Part shown: in pieces, positions 55,357 through 64,000 of the stretch
How the letters are laid out: each line of letters opens with the position of its first letter
How positions within the stretch are numbered: the stretch's first letter is position 1
NCBI RefSeq assembly: GCF_019801145.1
Contig: NZ_JAHVJQ010000010.1
Coordinates: 124,001 to 188,000 of the forward strand
Origin: Leisingera aquaemixtae
GTDB taxonomy: Bacteria; Pseudomonadota; Alphaproteobacteria; Rhodobacterales; Rhodobacteraceae
Length of the DNA: 64,000 bases
Direction: 5' to 3'
Notes under the pieces: generated by a model
What the model saw: the letters and a program-made list of their open reading frames with translations, nothing else
The model's database searches: none
What the model was told of the DNA's origin: nothing
Position numbers and translations under genes: made by a program

Positions 55357-56097
55357 CTACAGCAGATCAAACAGCCGTCCCGGCAGGCTGCCATGACGCG
55401 GCAGGTTCAGCGCCCGCATCAGGCAGAACATCATCGCCTGGTTGGAAGTGACAACCGGCTTGCCCAGATGCGCCTCGATCCGCTCCACCGCCTCGACCGC
55501 GCGCATGTCGGTGCAGCTGAGCACGATGGCCTCCGCCTCCGGATGGTCGGCCCGGCAGGCGAGGTCAAAGACCTCGTCCGGAGTCAGCTCCCCCTGGCCA
55601 TAGTTGCCCAGCTCACGGCCCACATCAGCGCAGCTGACGGTATCAATCCCGTTTTGCGCCAGAAACTCCACTGCCTGCGTGTTGATCTCCCCCAGGTAGG
55701 GGGAGGAAAATCCAACCCTGGCGGCTGCAACGGCCTTGATGCCCTCCACCAGCGAACCCGCCGCGGTCAGGGAGACGGCGCCGGACGCCGCCTTGATCTG
55801 CGCCGCCAGCTCAGCGTCAAAGCCCGGGCCATGGGTCAGCGTGGCCGAGGTGCAGCCGTACAGCACAACGTCAGGCCGGACGCCGGCAATCATCCTCAGA
55901 TCGTGGCTGATGTCAGAGGCCCCCAGCCCGGCCATCTGGTCGGAACCGGGGATTTCCTCCACGTCATAACCGCCCAGGCGCTGGAAATGCACGGTGGTGT
56001 CCGGGCAGCGCATCAGCATCATGTCGGCCTCAAGATTGGTGTTGGTGAAGGGCACCAGCACGCCGATCTTTGCGCGGGTGCGGGTTTCATGTTTCAT
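55357..56097 (-). CDS. Asp/Glu racemase-superfamily protein (maleate isomerase/arylmalonate decarboxylase-like)
   Basis: 246 aa. Start MKHETRTRAKIGVLVPFTNT at 56097. The two catalytic cysteines of this fold are in VVLYGCTSATLTHGP and AIVLSCTDMRAVEAVE. Such enzymes isomerise maleate, decarboxylate malonates or racemise hydantoins or amino acids. As the last gene of a hydantoinase operon, hydantoin racemase-like or maleate cis-trans isomerase-like function is plausible. It overlaps the aminotransferase stop by 4 bases. Confidence 0.85.
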   Translation of the reverse strand: MKHETRTRAKIGVLVPFTNTNLEADMMLMRCPDTTVHFQRLGGYDVEEIPGSDQMAGLGASDISHDLRMIAGVRPDVVLYGCTSATLTHGPGFDAELAAQIKAASGAVSLTAAGSLVEGIKAVAAARVGFSSPYLGEINTQAVEFLAQNGIDTVSCADVGRELGNYGQGELTPDEVFDLACRADHPEAEAIVLSCTDMRAVEAVERIEAHLGKPVVTSNQAMMFCLMRALNLPRHGSLPGRLFDLL

Positions 56098-57161
56098 GCC
56101 AGCACTCCTTTCAGCACGTCCATCGCACGGTCCATCACCGCCTGGCTGCAAATGGTGGCGCGCAGGCAATCACCCAGTCCATACCCGCTCATTCCGCGCA
56201 TCAGAAGTTTTTCAGCCCGCAGCGCCGCATCCACCGCAACCGCCTGCTGCGCTGAGGCAAAGCGGATCAGCACGAAATTGGTATGGCTTTGCGGCACCTC
56301 CACCCCCAGCGCACGGCAATCCGCAGCAAAGCGGTCGCGGATCGCGGCGGTCTTGGCCACCACATCCCGCATATGCGCCTGATCCCGCATGGCGGCGGCG
56401 GCCATGGCCTGCGACGGGATGGAGATATTGTTGGGATTGAGCAGCTTGCGCACTTCCCCCGCGATCCCCGGCGGGAAATACCCCCATCCGGCCCGCGCGC
56501 CCGCCAGCCCATAAGCCTTGGACAGTGTCCGCAGCACCACCGTATCGCCGCGCTCCACCAGCGCGAAGGTGTCTCCCGGATCGTTCCCGGCATCGGCAAA
56601 CTCGGCATAGGCCTGATCCACCGCCAGCAGCACATCCGCCGGCAGGCCTGCGCGCAGGCGCAGTATCTCGCTGTTGGGGATCAGCGTACCGGTCGGATTG
56701 CCGGGATTGCAGACAAAAACGATCCGGGTTTCTGGCGTCACCGCGGCCAGGATATCGTCCACCGAAACCGTCAGTTCCCGCTCCCGCGCCTTGACGTAAC
56801 GCACCTGCACCTGGGCCGAGGCAGACGCCACGAAGGCATAGCCGAACTCGGTCCCCAGCACCTGATCGCCCGGCCCGGCAAAGGCGCGGATCAGGCAGCC
56901 GATCAGCTCCATCGACCCGGCACCGCACAGCACCCTGTCCGGGTCCAGCCCATGCACTTCCGCCACCGCGGCACGCAAGTCCGGCCACTCCGGGTCCGGA
57001 TAGAGCGGCATCTGGTTCAGAACCGCCCTGCCCGCGGCAATTGCCGCCGGGCTGGCCGGAAACGCACTTTCATTCTGGGCGAGCGAGACCGTCCCCTCCC
57101 CGCCCAGATCCGCCAGCGCATAAGGCGCCATGGCCGCCACATGCGGCACCGCGCGGATCAT
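56094..57161 (-). CDS. Class I/II PLP aminotransferase (HisC-like)
   Basis: 355 aa, the size of histidinol-phosphate aminotransferases. LAQNESAFPASPAAIAAG is the HisC-type N-terminus, VCNPGNPTGTLIPNSEI the substrate and cofactor segment, and TLSKAYGLAGARAGWGYF holds the PLP lysine. It is unlikely to serve histidine synthesis because it lies between hydantoinase and racemase genes, overlapping both by 4 bases. It probably transaminates an amino acid released by the hydantoinase route. Confidence 0.9.
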   Translation of the reverse strand: MIRAVPHVAAMAPYALADLGGEGTVSLAQNESAFPASPAAIAAGRAVLNQMPLYPDPEWPDLRAAVAEVHGLDPDRVLCGAGSMELIGCLIRAFAGPGDQVLGTEFGYAFVASASAQVQVRYVKARERELTVSVDDILAAVTPETRIVFVCNPGNPTGTLIPNSEILRLRAGLPADVLLAVDQAYAEFADAGNDPGDTFALVERGDTVVLRTLSKAYGLAGARAGWGYFPPGIAGEVRKLLNPNNISIPSQAMAAAAMRDQAHMRDVVAKTAAIRDRFAADCRALGVEVPQSHTNFVLIRFASAQQAVAVDAALRAEKLLMRGMSGYGLGDCLRATICSQAVMDRAMDVLKGVLA

Positions 57162-58819
57162 CTGCCACCCCCATAGGCGCGCGCGCCTTCTTCCGTCACC
57201 AGACCGCGCCGCACATCCAGCGCCAGCGCCTCCGGATCGCGTTCTGCCGGGTTGCCGAAACCGCCGCCGCCCGGGGTTTCAAAGATCAGGCAATCCCCTG
57301 CCTCCACCCGCAGCTCGCCCTTGCCCGGGATATCCTGCGCGCCGTCACGGAACCGGATGCGCCCCGGGGCGCCGGGCAAACCGCCCATGCGCCCCAAGGC
57401 CGGAAACTTCAGCCGCTCCACCGACAGGAACACGATGAAGGGCGCGCCATTGGCGGAGGTCATCTCAATCCGCTGCCCCAGCCCGCCGCGGTATTTGCCT
57501 GCACCGCCGCTGTCCGGCCGCAGCTCGCGCCGCCACATTATGACCGGCGCCACCGCCTCGGTGATCTCCACCTGGCTGCCGTAGACGCCCGATGGGTAGG
57601 CCGTTGCCGACAGCCCGTCCGCATGGGGCCGCGCGCCGGTGCCGCCGTTGTGGACCGGCTCAATGGCGAACTCCCTTCCGCCGTCGCGGGCCACCTCCGG
57701 CGCGTGGCGCATCGGCAGGTCGAACATGCAGGACGAGCCCTCGGCCGGAACCCGGTCCGGCAGCGCCTGATGCAGGCAGCCCAGCACCAGATCCGGCGTC
57801 ACCTGCCCCAGCGTATGCCGCATCGCCACCGGCACCGGGCGCTGCGCATTCAAAATGCAGCCCTTGGGGCCATCCACGGTGAAGGGCGCCAGCGATCCCG
57901 CATTGTTGGGGATATCCGGCCCGACGATGCAGCGCAGGGCAAACACCGTATAGGCCGTGGCATAGTTCAGCGGCACATTGATGCCCTTGCCGGAACAGCC
58001 CGAGGTGCCGGTGAAATCCACATGCATGCCGTCCTTGCGGACCGTCAGCGTCGCGTGCAGCTCCAGCTCATTCTCATAGCCGTCCATTTTCAGCACATTG
58101 CGATAGACCCCCTCCGGAACCTCCGCGATGGCCTGCAATGTGCCCCGGCGGGAGGTTTCAATGATATAGGTGCCCAGAGCATCCAGATCCCCGATGCCGA
58201 ACTCCTCCATCATACCCGCAAGCCGCGCAGCGCCGGCTTCACAGCAGGCAATCAGCGCGTAGATGTCGCCCTCATTGGCCACCGGCTCGCGGCTGTTGGC
58301 CCGGACAATGTCCAGCAACAGCGCATTCGGCTCGCCTTCCTCCACCAGCTTGCAGGGCGGGATCAGCAGCCCCTCATCATAGATGTCGGACCCCTCCGGC
58401 CCCATGCCCAGCCCGCCCAGATCCACCAGATGCGAGGTGCAGGAGGTGTATCCCACCACCCTGCCCCCCTTGAACACCGGCATCATCAGGAGGAAATCGT
58501 TCAGATGCCCCGAGGCGAGCCAGGGGTCATTGGTCATGTAGATATCGCCGGGCTTCATGGTCTCCGCCGGGAAGCGCGCGCGCAAATGCATCACCGCTTC
58601 GGCCATGGTGTTGATATGGCCCGGCGTGCCGGTCACCGCCTGGGCCAGCATCCGCCCCTGTGCGTCGAAAATCCCGGCAGAGATATCTCCGCATTCGCGC
58701 ACGATGGGTGAAAACGCCGCGCGGATCAGGGTCTGGCCCTGCTCCTCGACCACTGCCAGAAGCCGGTTCCACATCACTTGCAGGCGGGCTGGCGAGAGCT
58801 TCTGTGACAAGGCGGTCAT
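57158..58819 (-). CDS. Hydantoinase/oxoprolinase subunit B
   Basis: 553 aa. Family features include NRLLAVVEEQGQTLIRAAFS, GDISAGIFDAQGRMLAQAV and MTNDPWLASGHLNDFLLMMP. The C-terminal FETPGGGGFGNPAERDPEAL is characteristic. Together with subunit A it would cleave a cyclic amide (hydantoin, 5-oxoproline, N-methylhydantoin) using ATP. It overlaps hyuA by 4 bases. Confidence 0.95.
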   Translation of the reverse strand: MTALSQKLSPARLQVMWNRLLAVVEEQGQTLIRAAFSPIVRECGDISAGIFDAQGRMLAQAVTGTPGHINTMAEAVMHLRARFPAETMKPGDIYMTNDPWLASGHLNDFLLMMPVFKGGRVVGYTSCTSHLVDLGGLGMGPEGSDIYDEGLLIPPCKLVEEGEPNALLLDIVRANSREPVANEGDIYALIACCEAGAARLAGMMEEFGIGDLDALGTYIIETSRRGTLQAIAEVPEGVYRNVLKMDGYENELELHATLTVRKDGMHVDFTGTSGCSGKGINVPLNYATAYTVFALRCIVGPDIPNNAGSLAPFTVDGPKGCILNAQRPVPVAMRHTLGQVTPDLVLGCLHQALPDRVPAEGSSCMFDLPMRHAPEVARDGGREFAIEPVHNGGTGARPHADGLSATAYPSGVYGSQVEITEAVAPVIMWRRELRPDSGGAGKYRGGLGQRIEMTSANGAPFIVFLSVERLKFPALGRMGGLPGAPGRIRFRDGAQDIPGKGELRVEAGDCLIFETPGGGGFGNPAERDPEALALDVRRGLVTEEGARAYGGGR

Positions 58820-60936
58820 TGCGCTCCTCCTTTCTGGTCCTGGATCAGGACAAGGTTGCCGATGGCATCCGCATGGGCAGAGAAATCCGCCGAGACCAGC
58901 GTGGTGGTCTGCGGTTCAGTGATCAGCGCCGGGCCTAAGATACGGTCGCCGGGTCTTAGGCTGGCCCGCGGCACAAATGCCGCCTGTTTTTCGCGGCCAT
59001 CTACGTCGCAGATGATGGGCCGGCGTGCAGCCGGGGCAATGGTCTGCAGCTCCGGCATCGCCGGCACCGGCGGCGCTTTCGCATCCGGGGTGGCCACCCG
59101 TACCGCCCAGTTCAGGATCTCGATCTTCATCCCCGGCACGGGGCGGGAGAACTGCCGGGCGTATTCCGCCTCAAACGCTGCCGTTAGCTGACCCAAGTCC
59201 GCGGCTGACAGATCGCGCGCCGGCAAAGCAATCTCGATCTCATGCCCCTGCCCGCTGTAGCGCATGAAGGCGGTGCGCTGGACCTCTGCCGGTGCATCCC
59301 CCGCGCCCTGCGCTACCACCGATTGCGCCTCGCCGGTCAGCTGGGCAAACAGCGTGTTGATGCCGTCCAGATCCATATCCTCCAGCAGCGCATATCGAGA
59401 GCGCACGATCTCGAAGCTGACCGGCGCAAACAGGAAGCCCACAGCGGACCCCACCCCCGGGTTCGGCGGGATCACGATGCGCGGCACCCCGGCAGAGCGC
59501 GCCACCCGTGTCGCATGCAGCGGGCCGTTGCCGCCAAAGGCGATCATCGTGCGCGGGCCCAGATCCTTGCCCGATTCCACCGCATGCATCCGCCCGGCAC
59601 TGGCCATGCTTTCTCCAACGATGCGGCTTACTCCATCCGCCGCGCCAACCGCGTCCAGCCCCAGCCGGGCGCCGATCACCCGGGCCAAAGCCTCCTTCGA
59701 GGCTTCCGGGTTGATCCGGATATGCCCTTCGGCAAAAGTGTCTGGCACGATGTAGCCCAGTGTGATGTCGCTGTCGGTCACCGTCGGCTCGGTGCCGCCG
59801 CGGCCAAACGCCACCGGGCCGGGTTCGGATCCTGCCGATTTCGGCCCCACGGTCAGCCGCCCCAGCCGGTCCACCCCGGCAATGGAGCCACCGCCAGCCC
59901 CGATCTCGATCATCTCAATCACCGGGATCCGCACCGGCATCCCAGACCCTTTGATGAACCGCGCCGCGCGGGCGATCTCAAACTGGCGCGAGGTCTGCGG
60001 CCGGGCGCCGTCAATCAGGCAAAGCTTGGCGGTGGTGCCGCCCACGTCAAAGGACAGCACCTGATCCAGCCCCGCCTGCGCCGCAATCCGCGCCGCCAGG
60101 ATGGCGCCGCCCGCCGGGCCGCTTTCCACCAGCCGGATCGGAAACCGCGCCGCGGTCTGAATGGTGCACATGCCGCCGCCCGCGGTCATCATCAAGATCG
60201 GGCAAGTGACCCCCTCCGCCGCAAAGCGCTCGGCAAACCGCGCCAGATAGGTCTCCATCAGCGGCTGGATATAGGCATTGGCTACAGTGGTACAGAGCCG
60301 GTCGAACTCCCGCGCCTCGGGGCTGACCTCCGAGGAAATCGAGACCGTCAACCCGGGCCGCCGTTCCGCCAGAATGTCCCGAAGCCGCCGCTCGTGGTCC
60401 GGGTTGGCGTAGGCGTGCATCAGGCAGACCGCCACCGCACCGGCGCCGCTGGCGTCCAGCTCCGCGATCAGCGCCTCAACCGCGCTGTCCTCCATCGGGA
60501 TCAGCACTGCGCCCTCCGCCGACATCCGCTCCCGGATGGTCAGCGAGCGCTCCCGCGGCACCAGCAGGTCGGGCTTCTCCAGGTTTATGTCATACTGGGA
60601 ATACCGCCGCTCATAGGCGATCTCCAGAATGTCGCGGAACCCTTCGGTGGTGACCGTTGCCACCGTGGCCCCGCGCCGCTCGATCAGCGCATTGGTGGCC
60701 AGCGTGGTGCCATGGATGAAACCGGTGACTTCCCCCAGGCTGCGTCCCGCCTGCGCCATCACCCGCGCCGCGCCTTCCATTGCGCCGTCTGCCGGATTCT
60801 GGTGGGTGGTCAGCGTCTTTGTTGAGGCCAGAATAGTGTCTTCACCCGCCACCAGCACGGTGTCGGTGAATGTGCCGCCAATATCAATGGCAAGCCGCAG
60901 CGCCTGCCCGGCGCCAGTAGTTGATGATGATGTCAT
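58816..60936 (-). CDS. Hydantoinase/oxoprolinase subunit A
   Basis: 706 aa, an ASKHA-fold ATPase subunit. Phosphate loops are visible in LRLAIDIGGTFTDTVLV near the start and VLSFDVGGTTAKLCLIDG in the middle. IHGTTLATNALIERRGATVA is the family hallmark. It is the first gene of the operon, with the HyuB, aminotransferase and racemase-like genes following with 4-base overlaps. The exact ring substrate is not readable from sequence. Confidence 0.95.
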   Translation of the reverse strand: MTSSSTTGAGQALRLAIDIGGTFTDTVLVAGEDTILASTKTLTTHQNPADGAMEGAARVMAQAGRSLGEVTGFIHGTTLATNALIERRGATVATVTTEGFRDILEIAYERRYSQYDINLEKPDLLVPRERSLTIRERMSAEGAVLIPMEDSAVEALIAELDASGAGAVAVCLMHAYANPDHERRLRDILAERRPGLTVSISSEVSPEAREFDRLCTTVANAYIQPLMETYLARFAERFAAEGVTCPILMMTAGGGMCTIQTAARFPIRLVESGPAGGAILAARIAAQAGLDQVLSFDVGGTTAKLCLIDGARPQTSRQFEIARAARFIKGSGMPVRIPVIEMIEIGAGGGSIAGVDRLGRLTVGPKSAGSEPGPVAFGRGGTEPTVTDSDITLGYIVPDTFAEGHIRINPEASKEALARVIGARLGLDAVGAADGVSRIVGESMASAGRMHAVESGKDLGPRTMIAFGGNGPLHATRVARSAGVPRIVIPPNPGVGSAVGFLFAPVSFEIVRSRYALLEDMDLDGINTLFAQLTGEAQSVVAQGAGDAPAEVQRTAFMRYSGQGHEIEIALPARDLSAADLGQLTAAFEAEYARQFSRPVPGMKIEILNWAVRVATPDAKAPPVPAMPELQTIAPAARRPIICDVDGREKQAAFVPRASLRPGDRILGPALITEPQTTTLVSADFSAHADAIGNLVLIQDQKGGAQ

Positions 60937-61257
60937 GGGTCATTCCTCAGCCCGCAATCCGAAACCTGCACTGCCCCGCAAGGGGCGCGACATCAGGAGT
61001 GCGGCACCAGATCGCAACCGGTTGCGCGCCGGTCAAAGCGTTTGGGAATGAAGCTCTGCGTCATGCCTCCAGCCAGCCCCAGGTTCAGCCGCGCATCTGT
61101 TCCAGAAACGACACCGGCACCCGAAAGCGACGCAAAATGCCGGCACCGGCGCCGCCGGCAAAGCGCCTTCACGCAACTCAAACGGTCTCAGCCGCGCGCC
61201 AGCGGCATAGACCCGTCAGGCCGTTGCCTGTATCGTCGCTTGGCGGGAGGGCGAAGG
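60937..61257. other. 321-base divergent intergenic region
   Basis: Lies between hyuA and the cyclase gene. The cyclase frame is open through part of it (from 61042), but the composition is unlike protein (Arg/Pro-rich) and no start there has a ribosome site. No repeats or clear promoter were identified. Confidence 0.4.
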
Positions 61258-63015
61258 GTGGAGCGAAAACTCGCAGCGATACTGGCAGCGGATGTTGTGG
61301 GGTTCTCGCGTCTTATGGGACGGGATGAAGAGAACACGCTGCTTCGGCTGAAACAGCTGCTCTCCGAACTGGTCAAACCGCAGATCCGGGCCTTTAAGGG
61401 CCGCATCGTCAAGCTGATGGGCGACGGGCTGCTGGCGGAATTCCCAAGCGTCGTCGACGCCACCGAATGCGCCGTGGCCATTCAGCGCGCCATGCTGCAG
61501 CGCGAACCCGGCATCTCCGGAAGCCAGCGCATCAAGCTGCGGGCCGGCATCCACCTGGGCGATATCATCATCGACGGCAGCGATATCTTCGGCGACGGCG
61601 TCAATGTCGCCGCACGGCTGGAAGCCCTGGCAGAGCCGGGCGCCATTTGCATCTCGGAAGATGTCTACCGCCAGGTGAACGGCAAACTGCCGGTCAGTTT
61701 CAGGAGCCTCGGCAAACAGGAGCTGAAGAACATTGAAAGCGGCATCAGCGCCTACAGCATCGATCTCGACCCTGCCCGCCTGTCGCCGGAGCTGTACGAA
61801 ATCCTGACCGGCGAAGCGCTGGAGCTGCCGGACCAGCCGTCGATCGCGGTGCTGCCGTTCCAGAACATGTCCGGCGATCCCGAGCAGGAGTATTTTTCGG
61901 ACGGCATAACCGAGGACATCATCACTGCCCTGTCGCATGTCAACGGGCTCATCGTCATGGCGCGCTACTCCACTTTTGCCTACAAGGGGCAGTCCCCGGA
62001 CGTGCGCCAGGTGGGGCGGGAGCTTGGGGTCCGCTTTGTCCTCGAGGGCAGCGTGCGCAAGGCCGGCCAGCGGGTCCGCATCACCGGCCAGCTCATTGAA
62101 TGCCAGACCGGAGCGCACCTGTGGGCCGACCGCTATGACCGGCAGCTCGACGACATCTTCGCGCTGCAGGACGAAATCACGCGGGAGATCACCGTCGCTC
62201 TGGCGGCCAGCCTGACCCACGGCCAGGAACTGAAACTCTGGGCCGATCAGGCCCCGGACCTCGAAGCCTGGGACCTGATGATGCGCGGACTCAGCGAGCA
62301 GTACAGGTTCACCCGGGAAGGCAACCTGGAAGCCGCCCGCCTGTTCCGGCAGGCCATTGCGCTCGATCCCGGTTTTTCCTCGCTCAAGATCGGGCTGGGC
62401 TGGGCATTGCAGTCCGGCGCCCGCTTCGGCTTCCTGAGCGACCCCGCGGCAGCCTCCGCCGAGGCGCAGTCGCTCTGCGACGAGCTGCTGGCCGGGGACA
62501 ATGCAACAGCTGACGCCCATGCGCTGCAGGCCTATGTTTTTACCTGCCGGGGGCGCTTCGAGGATGCCAAGGCCCACGGCCGGCAGGCCATTGCCCTGCA
62601 GCCCAGCGTTTCCCTCTCGCACGCCACTCTGGCCGTCACCCACAATTGTTGCGGCGAGTTCGCCGCCGCCCTGAACTGCATGCGCAAGGCGATCCGCCTG
62701 TCCCCCTATTGCCCCGACTGGTATTTCACCCATCTCGGCGATGCCTACCGCGGCTTGGGGCGGCTGGAGCAGGCCAGGACGGTGTACCGGCATCTGGAAA
62801 CCCGCATGTCTGGAAGCATCCTGTGCCAGATCCGGCTGGCAGTGAGCCACGCGGACTTCAATGACCTCGCAAATGCGTCAAAAGCGGCCGAGGCCGTTCT
62901 GTCAATAGATCCGCAGTTTTCGGTCCGCGCCTATACCGCTTCAACCGCGTATGGAAATGACGAGCTGCGCAAATCCTGGGCGGACGCGATGCTGAAAGCG
63001 GGCCTGCCGGAATAG
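61258..63015 (+). CDS. Class III adenylate/guanylate cyclase with TolB-like and TPR regions
   Basis: 585 aa from GTG at 61258, which follows GGGAGG at 61245-61250 with good spacing. Residues ~1-170 are a cyclase domain: AAILAADVVGFSRLMGRDEE and IVKLMGDGLLAEFPS carry the two metal aspartates, and DGVNVAARLEALAEPG the transition-state residues. Residues ~195-330 are the TolB-like part (IAVLPFQNMSGDPEQEYFSD, VRFVLEGSVRKAGQRVRITG), and the rest is TPR-like helical repeats. It is soluble. Proteins of this type are numerous in rhizobia and roseobacters, with unknown signals. Confidence 0.92.
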   Translation: MERKLAAILAADVVGFSRLMGRDEENTLLRLKQLLSELVKPQIRAFKGRIVKLMGDGLLAEFPSVVDATECAVAIQRAMLQREPGISGSQRIKLRAGIHLGDIIIDGSDIFGDGVNVAARLEALAEPGAICISEDVYRQVNGKLPVSFRSLGKQELKNIESGISAYSIDLDPARLSPELYEILTGEALELPDQPSIAVLPFQNMSGDPEQEYFSDGITEDIITALSHVNGLIVMARYSTFAYKGQSPDVRQVGRELGVRFVLEGSVRKAGQRVRITGQLIECQTGAHLWADRYDRQLDDIFALQDEITREITVALAASLTHGQELKLWADQAPDLEAWDLMMRGLSEQYRFTREGNLEAARLFRQAIALDPGFSSLKIGLGWALQSGARFGFLSDPAAASAEAQSLCDELLAGDNATADAHALQAYVFTCRGRFEDAKAHGRQAIALQPSVSLSHATLAVTHNCCGEFAAALNCMRKAIRLSPYCPDWYFTHLGDAYRGLGRLEQARTVYRHLETRMSGSILCQIRLAVSHADFNDLANASKAAEAVLSIDPQFSVRAYTASTAYGNDELRKSWADAMLKAGLPE

Positions 63016-63067
63016 CCGGAAGGGCGGCAGAGGCCCGGCCCGGCCAAAAGCGCCCTTGCATGCCCGC

Positions 63068-63841
63068 CTATCTGGTCAGCTGCCGCCGCTTGGCGGCGCG
63101 GATCTCGCGGGCCTGCTGCTCCTGCCCGGTGCGGAAGGATTCCTCGACAAAATCCATGTGCCGACGCGCAGCGGCCTCGGCGCGGTCCGGGTCGCCGTCG
63201 ATGATCGCCTGGGCAATCTCCTTGTGCTGTTTCAGCAGCTCCGCCCCGGTGCCGTCCATGGTGCGCAGGAATTCCCGGTTATAAAACACCCCCTGCCGGG
63301 TCAGGTCATAGACCGAGGCCATCATGTGGATCAGGGTGGTGTTCTGGCTGGCGTCGACCACCGCGGTGTGCAGGCGGAAGTCGGCCTCCTGGCTGGCGTC
63401 CTGATCATCCTGCTCCCAGGCTTTCTGCATATCGGCGACGATCTCGGCCAGCCGCGCCTTGTCGGACTCAGTGGCCCGCATCGCCGCCAGGCGGCTGGCA
63501 AAGGCCTCCTGCTCGCGCCGGTATTCCAGGTAGTCGTAAAAGGCGCCGCCGTGGCGGGTGTAAAGCGACAGGAGCGCCGGCGACATCGCCCGGCCGGTAA
63601 GCGGCGCAATGAAGGTGCCCTCGCCATGGCGGACATTGACCAAGCCGCGGCTTTCCAGCGTTTGCAGCGCCTCGCGCAGCTTGGGGCGCGACACCCCCAT
63701 CGCCTCTGCCAGTTCCCGCTCGGAGGGCAGTTTGCGGCCTTCCTTGAGGATGCCGTCGACGATCATCGTCTCGATCTGCTCCACCACGGCGTCGGCAATT
63801 GATTCGTGTCCAACGGGGTCAAACGGGCGGATATCGGTCAT
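63068..63841 (-). CDS. FadR-subfamily GntR transcriptional regulator
   Basis: 257 aa. Winged helix N-terminus: GILKEGRKLPSERELAEAMG then VSRPKLREALQTLESRGLVN. The FCD effector domain follows, with metal-site histidines in EADFRLHTAVVDASQNTTLI and HMDFVEESF. ATG at 63839-63841 was chosen; a TTG at 63871 is the only longer option. PdhR/LldR/GlcC-type members sense organic acids. The gene it controls is probably divergent and lies to the right, outside the window. Confidence 0.9.
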   Translation of the reverse strand: MTDIRPFDPVGHESIADAVVEQIETMIVDGILKEGRKLPSERELAEAMGVSRPKLREALQTLESRGLVNVRHGEGTFIAPLTGRAMSPALLSLYTRHGGAFYDYLEYRREQEAFASRLAAMRATESDKARLAEIVADMQKAWEQDDQDASQEADFRLHTAVVDASQNTTLIHMMASVYDLTRQGVFYNREFLRTMDGTGAELLKQHKEIAQAIIDGDPDRAEAAARRHMDFVEESFRTGQEQQAREIRAAKRRQLTR

Positions 63842-64000
63842 GGCGTCCACTTTGATGCAGGGAAACCTCAAGACAGAGGTTATTCGGAAACTTTACCACT
63901 GCCCCGCGAAACTGCAAGCCGCTGTACCCAGAAATACGGATGCCGGTATTTTTAACAATCACATGAAAGATAACGAATATTTTAGAAACTCCTCTCTCCG
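63842..64000. other. Right-edge intergenic region, start of divergent control region
   Basis: 159 bases with no complete gene. It contains the inverted repeat at 63932-63951 and becomes AT-rich towards the edge. An ATG at 63964 opens 12 codons to the edge without a ribosome site, so nothing is called. Confidence 0.4.
63932..63951. promoter_or_regulatory. Inverted repeat, candidate FadR-type operator
   Basis: AAATAC (63932-63937) and GTATTT (63946-63951) are perfect inverted arms around eight bases, about 90 bases upstream of the FadR-type gene start. GntR/FadR regulators commonly bind such sites near their own gene; the assignment rests on position only. Confidence 0.4.

Noticed and set aside
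57041-58711. 556-codon open frame on the plus strand
   Set aside because: Antisense to hydantoinase B; Arg/His/Pro-rich composition typical of a shadow.
59242-60825. 527-codon open frame on the plus strand
   Set aside because: Antisense to hydantoinase A with its two ATPase phosphate motifs.
61216-62850. 544-codon open frame on the minus strand
   Set aside because: Antisense to the cyclase/TPR gene, whose cyclase motifs are intact.

Overview
The window looks like chromosomal DNA of a marine alphaproteobacterium of the Roseobacter group (Rhodobacteraceae; Leisingera/Phaeobacter/Ruegeria-like). It is GC-rich, the gene families match that group (two Pot-type polyamine ABC systems, SpuC-like aminotransferases, BetI-like TetR proteins, hydantoinase A/B pair, a degenerate Rhodobacteraceae IS5-type element), and genes are packed in long operons with 4-base stop/start overlaps. 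The genus is an inference. No tRNA, rRNA, CRISPR array, phage module or plasmid replication gene was seen.

Layout. (1) 1-7517: a polyamine/agmatine operon on the minus strand (class III aminotransferase, agmatine deiminase, N-carbamoylputrescine amidase, two permeases, ATPase, binding protein running off the left edge) with a divergent TetR regulator. (2) 7518-14168: accessory region with a minimal metallopeptidase, a decayed IS5-type element, a group II PLP decarboxylase, and a pirin/isochorismatase pair divergent from a LysR gene, with a perfect T-N11-A box between them. (3) 14169-31310: a long minus-strand operon for a soluble diiron monooxygenase of the propane/MimABCD type (hydroxylase alpha, reductase, hydroxylase beta, coupling protein, amidohydrolase, MIP18-like protein, private GroEL-like chaperonin, zinc alcohol dehydrogenase, glyoxalase, Tat-exported small subunit plus GMC dehydrogenase, KatG, an unknown protein) ending in its probable sigma-54 activator. 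(4) 31467-32711: a short RpoN paralogue immediately upstream. With the -24/-12 promoter, IHF-like site and repeated upstream elements at 31090-31307 this looks like a self-contained sigma-54 regulatory circuit. (5) 32807-37598: mostly unrecognised genes (helical protein, 59-aa protein, WD40 propeller, coiled-coil protein, 90-aa protein, a GNAT, a 117-aa protein). (6) 38127-45258: a DUF4129/DUF4350/MoxR/DUF58/SpoIIM/RDD membrane cluster and a further multi-pass protein. (7) 46129-55338: a second polyamine locus, with a paralogous TetR and aminotransferase, a complete ABC transporter, aldehyde dehydrogenase and PuuB-like oxidase. (8) 55357-60936: a hydantoinase A/B, HisC-like aminotransferase, Asp/Glu racemase-like operon. 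(9) 61258-64000: an adenylate cyclase with TolB-like and TPR regions, and a FadR-type regulator.

How it works together. Regions 1 and 7 are two parallel routes for taking up polyamines and deaminating them, one specialised for agmatine, each under a related TetR repressor. Region 3 would hydroxylate a short alkane or ketone, oxidise the alcohol, and deal with methylglyoxal-like and peroxide by-products; the substrate is inferred from the family. Regions 5 and 6 have no clear role and are the best places to look for undescribed biology, along with the sigma-54 circuit.
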